8,081 nt of DNA from Nitrososphaeraceae archaeon (GTDB lineage: Archaea; Thermoproteota; Nitrososphaeria; Nitrososphaerales; Nitrososphaeraceae). The stretch lies in contig JASHSN010000565.1 of NCBI GenBank assembly GCA_030038695.1, forward strand, positions 1 to 8,081, written 5' to 3'. The position numbers were made by a program, and so were the translations under genes. Shown here piece after piece: positions 1 through 5,926 of this stretch (within the stretch, counting starts at the first letter, position 1; each line of letters starts with the position of its first letter). The notes under the pieces are model-generated. The model searched no databases. It was not told the origin of the DNA and was given only the letters and a program-made list of their open reading frames with translations.

Positions 1-286
1 TGGGCTGTAATCTAGATATCGTCTATATATGAAGACAAGTTGGGTTGTAATCTGGACCTTGTTCAAATCCTCTTTACACGGCATCTAGAATTGCAGAATC
101 GAAGAGATGGAGTTTCTCTAAATGTTTGGCAACAACTCTACAGGTACAAGCCCATTCCATTTGTTATGCTTGTGCTATCATTATTAGTCACCCGAACAAG
201 TGACATGCCCATGCTTCGAAATATCTTTAGATTTCTGATCTTACCTAGGAAGCTATCTTTAATAATCATGATAAAGTCTTTAACCC
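1..286 (+). pseudogene. Decayed ankyrin-repeat-like gene remnant
   Basis: No intact gene is visible before the SDR gene, but pieces look coding. The near-repeats at 1-23 and 41-63 both translate to GCNLD(I/L)V, and most of their differences fall in third codon positions (GGC/GGT, CTA/CTG, GAT/GAC, GTC/GTT). The copies are 40 bp apart, so they lie in different frames, and the first meets a TGA at 30-32. The second continues LDLVQILFTRHLELQNRRDG, which fits the second helix and turn of an ankyrin repeat. In the next frame, 122-177 gives NNSTGTSPFHLLC, like the TPLHLA ankyrin core. Back in the first frame, VLSLLVTRTSDMPMLRN resembles another second helix. A single 84-codon open frame (TTG at 40 to TAG at 294) spans the area but overlaps the SDR start and matches no family as a whole. 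I infer a frameshifted ankyrin-type remnant. Chance resemblance is possible because each fragment is short. Confidence 0.33.
258..265 (+). promoter_or_regulatory. TATA-like box for the tandem SDR gene
   Basis: TTTAATAA is centred about 25 nt upstream of the GTG start at 287. In an archaeal promoter this would place transcription initiation at or next to the start codon, giving a leaderless mRNA. No strong Shine-Dalgarno sequence precedes the GTG, which fits. The call rests on spacing and composition only. Confidence 0.3.
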
Positions 287-2098
287 GTGAATAGGCAATT
301 TTTTACACCGTCTTTAAAGTTTAGTGGTAAAATAATTGTGATCACAGGAAGCGGTACAGGAATAGGTCAGACCATTGCTAAAAAATTTGCAGAAAATGGT
401 GCGCATATAGCGATTATGGGACGTAGAAAAGAACCACTAGAGATCACTTCTGGAATTTTAACAGATATTGCAAAAGCTGCTGGGTCTAATGGCAAAGTCC
501 GATATTTTCCTGGCGTAGACGTGGTAGACGAACTTGCGATAAACGAAATGTTTAAAATAATTAAGGATGAATTTGGAAAGGTCGATATAATCATAAATAA
601 CGCTGGAGTGTCCGGTCCGGTGAAGGCATTTACTAATGCCAGTAATAAAGAATTTAAGGAATGTGTAAGGATTCATCTTACTGGGACCTTTTGGACATCC
701 TTACAGGCAATTAATGCGATGCAACGAGGTGGCAAGATAATTACCATTACAACGTTTTTCACTGAGGAGAACCGCTACGAGCAGAGACCATATAGATTTA
801 GAGCTCCGTACACAGCTGCTCAAGGTGCTAAGAATAGGTTAGCAGAAGCTTTAGCTTGGGAGCTTGTAGAAAGGGGGATAAGGTCGTTCGCAACCAATCC
901 TGGTCCGGTCCACTCGGATAGAATCTACAAAACGGTCTACCCCAAGGCAGCAGCTGAATTCCTAAGGATTGGCGGGTACGAAGATCTCACATCTACACAG
1001 ATTGAAAAAGTTTCAGCGCAATTACTACAGGTACTTGGGGAACCTCAACCCACTATTTTGAATTGCATAAGAGATGCAGCGGACAAAATTTCGAAATCCA
1101 TGAACGGCGAAGATACAACAGAGAGTACGAAAATGGAGAGTTTAGTTGCCGGATTACTTACGAAGCTACAAGAAATTGCTGAAAAGATACAATTCAATAC
1201 TGCCAAGATGATAGTTGACAATGAATTTCTGACTCAAGAAGACGTTGCGAATATGGTAATGACTCTGTGTGATGACGACATAAGCAGATTAATTAACGGC
1301 AGAGTCGTCCCTGATGATCGGGTTTTTTATCCTGTCAAACCGGTAGTAGGCACTTCTATTTTGGGATCGAAGCTACTGTATCAGGAAATAAAAGACAAGG
1401 TGGTTGTAATCTCTATAACTTCTTCATCGGAAAAGGATCTGGACCGTGCATATAAAATTGCGTCTGCGCTCTCCAATGTCAAACAACTTGTAATCCTTAC
1501 AAGGAATCACTCTGATTTGAATCGGTTTAGAGACTTCCATAGTCACGCAATAGATCTATTAGACGAAAACAAAGTACAGATGATTTTCAAAACGGTAAAG
1601 TCGAAATTTGGGAGTCTAGATGCATTGATACACCTCACCGGTGATTACGATTATAATTTGCCTCTTTCGTCTCTGTCAAGAGATAGATGGGATTCCTTGG
1701 TCGATAATTTCATTCATATCCCGGGTCTGATAGTCAAGGAGGCGGTTAACATGATGGCACCTGAAGGAGCAGCTGATGAACCGGTGAAATTCAGAGACTC
1801 CAAAGGCGTAGCTGTAATCATAGGTCCGGATGCCCCGGTTGGTGAAAAAATTTCTGGTACTGTAAGAGCTCGTTCAGAAGTTTTCAGAGGTGCATTACGA
1901 CCCTATACAGCCACAGTAAACCAAGAACTTGATGACGTCTTGGGTTCCAATATTCGGCTCTACCTTATATTGCCAGGAAATATCCAGGGAAGCCCGCCTA
2001 ACACTGAAAGACTCAGAGATTCCATAATACATTTGCTCTCAGTTCCCTCTATCAGAGGAAATGAAACAATTTTCTACATAGATGAATCAAAAAGATAA
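287..2098 (+). CDS. Tandem-domain SDR oxidoreductase, malonyl-CoA reductase-like
   Basis: This 603-residue protein has two Rossmann-type SDR domains. Domain 1 (about 13-350) keeps the NAD(P)-binding loop TGSGTGIG (20-27), DV at 78-79, NNAG (104-107) and PGPVHSDR (205-212). A long helical insert (about 215-315) precedes FLTQEDVANMVMTL. Domain 2 (about 367-603) keeps the fold pattern but has lost the glycine-rich loop, so it is probably structural. An active SDR followed by a long insert and a degenerate SDR is the plan of each half of Chloroflexus bifunctional malonyl-CoA reductase, and I recognise local similarity to its C-terminal half in both domains. Oddities: Tyr175 is followed at +4 by Gln179 rather than Lys, and the usual catalytic Ser position reads Thr (155-156). 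The GTG at 287 is the only plausible start, since TAA at 281-283 lies in frame just upstream. The gene stands alone on its strand. SDR family is secure; substrate is inferred. Confidence 0.8.
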   Translation: MNRQFFTPSLKFSGKIIVITGSGTGIGQTIAKKFAENGAHIAIMGRRKEPLEITSGILTDIAKAAGSNGKVRYFPGVDVVDELAINEMFKIIKDEFGKVDIIINNAGVSGPVKAFTNASNKEFKECVRIHLTGTFWTSLQAINAMQRGGKIITITTFFTEENRYEQRPYRFRAPYTAAQGAKNRLAEALAWELVERGIRSFATNPGPVHSDRIYKTVYPKAAAEFLRIGGYEDLTSTQIEKVSAQLLQVLGEPQPTILNCIRDAADKISKSMNGEDTTESTKMESLVAGLLTKLQEIAEKIQFNTAKMIVDNEFLTQEDVANMVMTLCDDDISRLINGRVVPDDRVFYPVKPVVGTSILGSKLLYQEIKDKVVVISITSSSEKDLDRAYKIASALSNVKQLVILTRNHSDLNRFRDFHSHAIDLLDENKVQMIFKTVKSKFGSLDALIHLTGDYDYNLPLSSLSRDRWDSLVDNFIHIPGLIVKEAVNMMAPEGAADEPVKFRDSKGVAVIIGPDAPVGEKISGTVRARSEVFRGALRPYTATVNQELDDVLGSNIRLYLILPGNIQGSPPNTERLRDSIIHLLSVPSIRGNETIFYIDESKR

Positions 2099-2124
2099 AA
2101 TCGTATCTCCGAGTGGAGACGATT
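2099..2124 (+). terminator. Hairpin directly after the SDR stop codon
   Basis: AATCG (2099-2103) pairs with CGATT (2120-2124), and TCTCC (2106-2110) pairs with GGAGA (2115-2119). The loop is GAGT and there is a two-base bulge. The hairpin begins on the base after the SDR stop. No T-tract follows, so it may be an mRNA 3'-end stabilising element rather than a true archaeal terminator. It lies between convergent genes and could also end the TRAM transcript. Confidence 0.35.
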
Positions 2125-2173
2125 GAACGAGCTTAATACTTCCATAATGCGACTAATGCGTGTTCGGTACGCG

Positions 2174-2464
2174 CTAGCTCGTGACCTCATTAGATGATTG
2201 CGTCGTAGATGTTGAAGACATCGAAGTGGACGATCCACCCCCATTCACAATTTCAGCAGTGGCGAACCTATTTCCGACCTGCACTACCCTTATCTTTGCG
2301 TTCTGACCGACCTTACCGTTCTTCACAAAGATTACAAATCCCTGTATTCTTGCGATACCATCACCTTTTCTACTAATCTCTGTAATCTGTACGTCGTATT
2401 CTTTACCAGTTTCCACTGGTTTTGGGCCAAAGTTATCGTTTCTTCTGAATCCTCCGTAACTCAT
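2174..2464 (-). CDS. Small TRAM-domain RNA-binding protein
   Basis: A 96-residue protein made almost entirely of one TRAM domain (about 15-75). It reads GPKPVETGKEYDV, then SRKGDGIARIQGFVIFV, then VGQNAKIRVVQVG and ATAEIV. TRAM domains are OB-like beta-barrels that bind RNA and occur in tRNA and rRNA modification enzymes. Archaea encode short stand-alone versions, some described as RNA chaperones. The N-terminus (GGFRRNDN) is Gly/Arg-rich and the tail (76-96) is Ser/Thr-rich and probably disordered. The open frame continues 12 codons upstream to an ATG at 2500, but that ATG overlaps the edge of a TATA box. The ATG at 2464, giving MSYGGFRR, matches the usual family start and leaves a leader of about 15 nt. 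It lies downstream of nadX on the same strand but has its own promoter. Confidence 0.88.
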   Translation of the reverse strand: MSYGGFRRNDNFGPKPVETGKEYDVQITEISRKGDGIARIQGFVIFVKNGKVGQNAKIRVVQVGNRFATAEIVNGGGSSTSMSSTSTTQSSNEVTS

Positions 2465-2499
2465 TCTTAATACCTTATGTGAAAACAGATCATGATCCA

Positions 2500-2507
2500 T
2501 ATATAAA
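2500..2507 (-). promoter_or_regulatory. TATA box of the TRAM gene
   Basis: On the minus strand this reads TTTATATA, a near-ideal archaeal TATA box. Initiation about 25 nt downstream would fall near 2478. That is after the upstream ATG at 2500 and before the ATG at 2464, so the site supports 2464 as the start and shows the gene can be transcribed independently of nadX. Confidence 0.6.
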
Positions 2508-2538
2508 CTGTCAAAATCAGCATTTGTCTAGTTTATAA

Positions 2539-3369
2539 CTACGTTCCGATTTTGATTCCAGGCTCACATATTGACCGTAAACATTCCACTGCCGAGAGTA
2601 CAGCGAGAAGGCTCGTTTTTGGATTATCTGGGCTCGGAACATTTCTCACAGTTATAACCATCTCTCCAAATGCTCCCACCGCTTCAATTTGATGTTGGTT
2701 TACGGTAATATGAGGATCTGCAACAATTCTGACTTTTGTTTCATGAATGCCAATTCCCGCAAGGGCAAGTATTGCCGCAACATTGATGTTAGCGGGAAAT
2801 TTGCTGACAGCGTCTGCTGCGGTCCCTTCATAGACCAGCTTCTTCTCTTTAATCGAATCTAACCCTATATCACTTGTATTAAAGAAAGGGGCACCGGCAA
2901 GGGCTCTAGGATTTTTTGTTGTTGTGAGCTTCACCGACTCGAGAGTTGCCTTAACACTCTTAATCGCATCTATCCCGGCGATAGCACCCGAAGGAACATA
3001 AATATGGGTTCCGTGGGTAATGGCTGCGTTCAACAAGTGAGACAACAATGCCTCGTCAGCAAGTGCCCCGACGCTCATTAATAATAGGTCTTTTCTTGAC
3101 TCGACTATTGTTTTACTAAGACTTTTTGCAGCAGTCTGAGAAGCAGCCTCTATAAACAAGTCCACGTTTTTGAATTCGGGAGAAGAAGTTAGTTCTGACA
3201 GGTTAGTAAAAACACTCACATCGTTGCGTAATCGCAATTTCAACTTATGTGCTGAATCTCGCACTATATCAACCAGCGCTAACAGCGTTGCACCTCTTAC
3301 TTTCCCAGAGTCTATTGCTATCGCCAGTTTGCTCCCGATAGCTCCACAGCCTACAATGCACACGTTCAT
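2539..3369 (-). CDS. nadX: L-aspartate dehydrogenase
   Basis: A 276-residue enzyme that oxidises L-aspartate to iminoaspartate with NAD(P)+, the first step of de novo NAD synthesis, in place of the flavoenzyme NadB. The N-terminal Rossmann loop is VGCGAIGSK (about 6-14). Family blocks follow: VPSGAIAGIDAIKS (125-138), NINVAAILALAG (194-205), VRIVADP (213-219), then NQHQIE and VRNVPSPDNPKTS toward the C-terminus. All agree with the NadX/DUF108 aspartate dehydrogenase family, and the length is normal. The open frame starts two codons earlier at a TTG (3375). I prefer the ATG at 3369 because the invariant Rossmann strand begins right after it and it lies about 24 nt from a TATA-like box. A purine-rich AAGGTAAGG also sits just upstream. 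nadA and nadC, the next two steps, are in the same neighbourhood. Confidence 0.93.
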   Translation of the reverse strand: MNVCIVGCGAIGSKLAIAIDSGKVRGATLLALVDIVRDSAHKLKLRLRNDVSVFTNLSELTSSPEFKNVDLFIEAASQTAAKSLSKTIVESRKDLLLMSVGALADEALLSHLLNAAITHGTHIYVPSGAIAGIDAIKSVKATLESVKLTTTKNPRALAGAPFFNTSDIGLDSIKEKKLVYEGTAADAVSKFPANINVAAILALAGIGIHETKVRIVADPHITVNQHQIEAVGAFGEMVITVRNVPSPDNPKTSLLAVLSAVECLRSICEPGIKIGT

Positions 3370-3388
3370 CAGCAAACCTTACCTTTTG

Positions 3389-3396
3389 AAATAAAA
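3389..3396 (-). promoter_or_regulatory. TATA-like box for nadX
   Basis: The minus strand reads TTTTATTT, centred about 23-24 nt before the nadX ATG at 3369. That spacing suggests a leaderless or nearly leaderless nadX mRNA. The same T-rich stretch follows an inverted repeat (3395-3421), so it could instead be part of an rps30e terminator. Confidence 0.33.
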
Positions 3397-3421
3397 CGTA
3401 CTGGTAGTCTCAAAATACGTT
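3395..3421 (-). terminator. Inverted repeat between rps30e and nadX
   Basis: AACGTA (3395-3400) and TACGTT (3416-3421) form a six-base inverted repeat with a 15-base loop. On the minus strand the repeat starts seven bases after the rps30e stop and is followed by T-rich TTATTT. It could end or partly end the rps30e transcript before nadX. The stem is short. Confidence 0.28.
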
Positions 3422-3427
3422 AATTCT

Positions 3428-3607
3428 CTAACGTCGTCCGCCACGCTCGGGCCTTTTCTGTCCTGGTGGACGTCGCCTCTCAAAGCGCTTAATATAATTA
3501 TTCTTATTACGCAGCTTTGAGACAGGGCTTATCCTAGCCCTCCCTTGAATTTTCGGAGTCTGGCCTCTCACTTTTCCTGCTTTAGTCAGAGATCCATGCG
3601 TCGGCAT
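3428..3607 (-). CDS. rps30e: Small ribosomal subunit protein eS30
   Basis: A 59-residue, very basic protein beginning [20 protein letters not shown] and ending in an Arg/Gly-rich tail (RPERGGRR). The [14 protein letters not shown] start and the downstream [16 protein letters not shown] match archaeal ribosomal protein S30e, a component of the small subunit shared by archaea and eukaryotes but absent from bacteria. The whole protein is present, with an ATG at 3607 and a TAG at 3428-3430. A TATA-like box centred about 30 nt upstream implies a very short leader. nadX follows 58 nt downstream on the same strand. The gene is strong evidence that the DNA is archaeal. Confidence 0.95.
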   Translation of the reverse strand: MPTHGSLTKAGKVRGQTPKIQGRARISPVSKLRNKNNYIKRFERRRPPGQKRPERGGRR

Positions 3608-3632
3608 TACTAGCGATTATTAACATCCAATC

Positions 3633-3641
3633 TTATATATA
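3633..3641 (-). promoter_or_regulatory. TATA box of rps30e
   Basis: TATATATAA on the minus strand is centred about 30 nt before the rps30e ATG, the right place for an archaeal TATA box with a leader of a few bases. The core is nearly palindromic, so some rightward activity toward nadA cannot be excluded. Confidence 0.5.
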
Positions 3642-3660
3642 CATATGGTCACGATGAGAA

Positions 3661-3676
3661 ATGCACGTAAATGCAT
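3661..3676. promoter_or_regulatory. Inverted repeat 1 upstream of nadA
   Basis: ATGCA, six bases, then TGCAT: a perfect 5-6-5 dyad in the rps30e-nadA intergenic space. Its size and spacing suit a dimeric helix-turn-helix regulator. No known operator is recognised. Confidence 0.25.
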
Positions 3677-3701
3677 TATATCAACACTCCTATTGTTACA
3701 G

Positions 3702-3717
3702 AGATACGATGATATCT
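3702..3717. promoter_or_regulatory. Inverted repeat 2 upstream of nadA
   Basis: AGATA, six bases, then TATCT: a second perfect 5-6-5 dyad, 41 bp from the first (roughly four helical turns) but with different half-sites. It lies just upstream of the nadA TATA-like sequences, where a repressor or activator could act. Confidence 0.27.
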
Positions 3718-3735
3718 TTAGGAAGACAATACAAA

Positions 3736-3759
3736 TTTTAAAGTAGCAGACAATTTTAT
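3736..3759 (+). promoter_or_regulatory. AT-rich promoter region of nadA
   Basis: Two TATA-like stretches are present. TTTTAAA (3736-3742) would direct initiation near the GTG at 3760. ATTTTATG, starting at 3753, would direct a leaderless mRNA beginning near the ATG at 3781. The sequence does not decide between them. Confidence 0.27.
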
Positions 3760-4797
3760 GTGGCAAATATTGCCTACGATATGAAGCTGTCAGGCAACCG
3801 TCTCCTCGATTATGCTGATTTAAATGCGCTTATCAGGTATTATATGATGACTATGTCTGAAATAGATTACAGAGCCATGGTGATATCCTTAAAAAAAGAA
3901 AAAAACGCAGTAATTCTAGCACATAACTATCAACTCCCTGAAGTACAAGACGTAGCTGATGTTATAGGTGATTCATTAGCACTCTCGCGAAGCGCCGCGA
4001 TGTCAGATGCGGACACCATTATATTTTGTGGCGTGCACTTTATGGCGGAGACAGCTTCTATTATATGCCCGGATAAGCTAGTGTTAATTCCTGACCCAGA
4101 TGCAGGCTGTTCTCTTGCTTCCACTATTAATCCCCGAGAATTGAAATCTTGGATAGCAGAGCATCCTGATGCTGTAGTGGTGAGTTACGTAAATACCTCA
4201 GCTGAAGTAAAGGCTCTTTCAGATTACTGTTGTACATCCTCTAATGCAGTTAGAATAGTGAACAGCATACCCTCTAACAGAGAAATACTCTTTCTACCAG
4301 ATATGTTTCTCGGGTCATATGTAGCGAAAATGACTAAGAGAAAAAACATCTTTGTATGGCCAGGTGAATGTCATGTACATGCCGGCATAAATGCTCAAGA
4401 TATCAATGATATGCTCAAGAAGTTCAACAGTGCTGATTTCCTCGTTCATCCCGAGTGTGGTTGTACCTCAACAACGCTTTATCATATATCTACCGGAGAA
4501 TTACAAAAATCTGCACATATCCTCTCTACCGAAGGTATGATGAAACATGCACTTTCATCAGATGCAAAACAATTTGTAGTTGCAACAGAAACGGGAATAC
4601 TTTACAGAATGAAGAAAGAGAATCCTCATAAACAATTCATACCTATCAAGAGAGACGCTATATGCAAGTATATGAAATTAGTCAACCTAGAAAAAATTCG
4701 AAATTCGCTTGTCAATAGCGTATTTCGAGTCAAAGTTCCACCCAGAACCGCTGCAAAAGCGCGAGCAGCCATAGAACGCATGTTAGCTATTTCTTAA
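3760..4797 (+). CDS. nadA: Quinolinate synthase
   Basis: NadA condenses iminoaspartate with dihydroxyacetone phosphate to quinolinate, using an oxygen-sensitive [4Fe-4S] cluster. The 345-residue frame contains VILAHNYQLPEVQDVADVIGDSL (split over 51-73), GVHFMAETA (91-99), YVNTSAEVKA (143-152) and HPECGC (230-235). The three cluster ligands, matched by spacing to Pyrococcus NadA, are Cys117 (DAGCSLA), Cys204 (WPGECHVH) and Cys302 (AICKYMK). The C-terminus (KARAAIERML) is typical. The start is uncertain: GTG 3760 is the longest option, ATG 3781 fits an upstream TATA-like box, and ATG 3853 (MSEIDYRAM) best matches the short N-terminus of archaeal homologues. It diverges from rps30e, converges on nadC, and supplies the step between NadX and NadC. 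Confidence 0.95.
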   Translation: MANIAYDMKLSGNRLLDYADLNALIRYYMMTMSEIDYRAMVISLKKEKNAVILAHNYQLPEVQDVADVIGDSLALSRSAAMSDADTIIFCGVHFMAETASIICPDKLVLIPDPDAGCSLASTINPRELKSWIAEHPDAVVVSYVNTSAEVKALSDYCCTSSNAVRIVNSIPSNREILFLPDMFLGSYVAKMTKRKNIFVWPGECHVHAGINAQDINDMLKKFNSADFLVHPECGCTSTTLYHISTGELQKSAHILSTEGMMKHALSSDAKQFVVATETGILYRMKKENPHKQFIPIKRDAICKYMKLVNLEKIRNSLVNSVFRVKVPPRTAAKARAAIERMLAIS

Positions 4798-4830
4798 TTG
4801 CTAGTGGCTAAATAGCTTGGTCCCCTTTTC
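4785..4830. terminator. Terminator-like hairpin between convergent nadA and nadC
   Basis: AGCTATTT (4785-4792) and AAATAGCT (4810-4817) form a perfect eight-base inverted repeat around the nadA stop codon, with a 17-base loop. Pyrimidine-rich TCCCCTTTTC follows on the plus strand, favouring termination of nadA. Because the genes converge 41 bp apart, the same hairpin may also end nadC transcripts. Confidence 0.4.
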
Positions 4831-4868
4831 CTTGATCTCTAAGCCAGTCTGTTTTTCTTGATCTCTAA
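4826..4868. repeat. 26-bp tandem duplication at the 3' end of nadC
   Basis: The segments 4826-4842 and 4852-4868 match at 16 of 17 positions with a 26-bp period. One copy encodes the LEIK of the NadC tail and the other lies across and just past its stop codon. Since 26 is not a multiple of three, the duplication changes the reading frame. Without it, NadC would read on from LEIK to EKGTKLFSH and stop at 4801-4803. Confidence 0.5.
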
Positions 4869-5717
4869 ACTAAAATCAATTGCACTGGACGAATGGGTTA
4901 AGTACCCAAGGGATATGATATCAGGTTGCAACTTTGCGTAATCAACTATGTTTTGCGGACCTATCCCTCCCGAAATCTCTACTTTGATCCTCCTGTCACC
5001 TCGAATTTTTTTAATTTCACCCATTGCAACCGCTGCTTGATCTAGAGAAAAATTATCGAGCATTATGATATCCGAGCCTGCCTTAACCGCGCAGACCATT
5101 TCCGCCAGATTTTTTACTTCACATTCCAATAAAGAGGATCCATTCATTTTTTTTCTTGCCTGTCGAATAGCTTGTTCTATCGAGCGGGCTAATACCAGGT
5201 GGTTATCCTTTATCAACACCATTTCATCTAGTTGGTTTCTGTGTGCCATTCCTCCTCCCAGCACTACGGCCTTTTTATCAAAAGATCTTAATCCTGGAGC
5301 CGTCTTCCTCGTACATGCAACCTTTATGGATCTATTAATCTCTCCAACCATGTCTACAAGTCTCCGAGTTTCAGTCGCTATACCGCTCATTCTCATTATC
5401 AGGTTTAATGCACTTCTTTCTACCTTGAGTATGGCAAGCGCCCTACCAGAAATATTCATTACTTTATTCCCATTTTGTACAATGGATCCGTCTCGCACCA
5501 AAGTCTGAACCCTGCAGTTACAAATGTCGAAGAGGATTCCTGCTTCCTCTAGACCTGCCACCATTGCTGATTTGTCTGATTTGCAAATAATTTCAGCGTA
5601 AGCAGAGAGATCTGGTGGGAGAACATCTTCGCTGGTAACGTCTCCCATTCCAACATCCTCGTGTAGGAAGTGTATTAGCGAATCCCTAAGCTCTAAATAT
5701 GTCTGTAAATTATACAT
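4839..5717 (-). CDS. nadC: Nicotinate-nucleotide diphosphorylase (quinolinate phosphoribosyltransferase)
   Basis: NadC converts quinolinate and PRPP to nicotinate mononucleotide, CO2 and pyrophosphate. The 292-residue protein has the expected order of motifs: HEDVGMGDVTS (19-29), ALNLIMRMSGIAT (103-115), TRKTAPGLR (136-144), GGGMAHR (154-160), LIKDNH (168-173), LECEV (197-201), IMLDN (218-222) and EISGGI (247-252). The basic and acidic active-site residues in these motifs are all present, and the length is normal. The ATG at 5717 follows a purine-rich AGAAGG and lies 20 nt after the spt4 stop, so the gene is probably co-transcribed with rpo7 and spt4 and has no visible promoter of its own. 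The last residues (EIKKNRLA) are affected by a short tandem duplication. It converges with nadA, the preceding pathway step. Confidence 0.95.
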   Translation of the reverse strand: MYNLQTYLELRDSLIHFLHEDVGMGDVTSEDVLPPDLSAYAEIICKSDKSAMVAGLEEAGILFDICNCRVQTLVRDGSIVQNGNKVMNISGRALAILKVERSALNLIMRMSGIATETRRLVDMVGEINRSIKVACTRKTAPGLRSFDKKAVVLGGGMAHRNQLDEMVLIKDNHLVLARSIEQAIRQARKKMNGSSLLECEVKNLAEMVCAVKAGSDIIMLDNFSLDQAAVAMGEIKKIRGDRRIKVEISGGIGPQNIVDYAKLQPDIISLGYLTHSSSAIDFSLEIKKNRLA

Positions 5718-5737
5718 CCTTCTGATTTGATGAAGGT

Positions 5738-5926
5738 TTAAGCCACCTTCAGAGCGTATTTATGTGGCAATATGATATCTAGAGTAGCAGCTACCCTAGA
5801 TTTCGCTGGATCAAAAATCAAAATGATACCTGACCAATCTGGGCTTAAATCAGTCGACTTACAGACTGGACAAACCTTTCCGATGGTAACAGCCTTGCAT
5901 CTTTTACAAGCTACTTCCCTAGCCAA
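5738..5926 (-). CDS. spt4: Spt4-type transcription elongation subunit (RpoE'')
   Basis: A 62-residue zinc protein equivalent to archaeal RNA polymerase subunit E'' / Spt4. Spt4 forms a heterodimer with Spt5 (NusG-like) on the polymerase clamp and promotes processive elongation. Four cysteines, C7-x2-C10 and C19-x2-C22, form the zinc site. The signature DLSPDWSGIILIFDP follows at 26-40 and the C-terminus ends HKYALKVA. The start is a TTG (5926) placed directly against the TAA of rpo7 (5927-5929), with no spacer. This start keeps the family N-terminus MAREVACKRC, and no ATG is available nearby. The arrangement implies translational coupling to rpo7. nadC follows after 20 nt. Confidence 0.93.
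   Translation of the reverse strand: MAREVACKRCKAVTIGKVCPVCKSTDLSPDWSGIILIFDPAKSRVAATLDIILPHKYALKVA

Noticed and set aside
30..56. Possible tRNA 3' half suggested by GTTCAAATCC at 60-69
   Set aside because: The bases flanking the TTCAAAT loop do not pair into a T-stem and no acceptor or anticodon arm can be built.
1271..1290. TGATGA-type sequence considered as a C/D-box sRNA
   Set aside because: It lies inside the SDR coding frame, with no correctly spaced D box or terminal stem.
1391..1415. Similarity between the SDR gene near 1391-1413 and the upstream repeat at 32-53 (AAGACAAG, then TTGTAATCT)
   Set aside because: It needs a one-base gap, is only about 22 bases long and lies in different protein contexts. 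Similarity of this size is expected by chance in a window this long.
3654..3746. A 30-codon ATG frame upstream of nadA, encoding a basic peptide
   Set aside because: It matches nothing known, the nearest TATA box is too close to its ATG, and the span contains both inverted repeats. More likely non-coding.
5065..5508. A long plus-strand open frame opposite nadC
   Set aside because: It is fully antisense to the well-supported nadC, has no recognisable domain, and is a by-product of nadC codon use.
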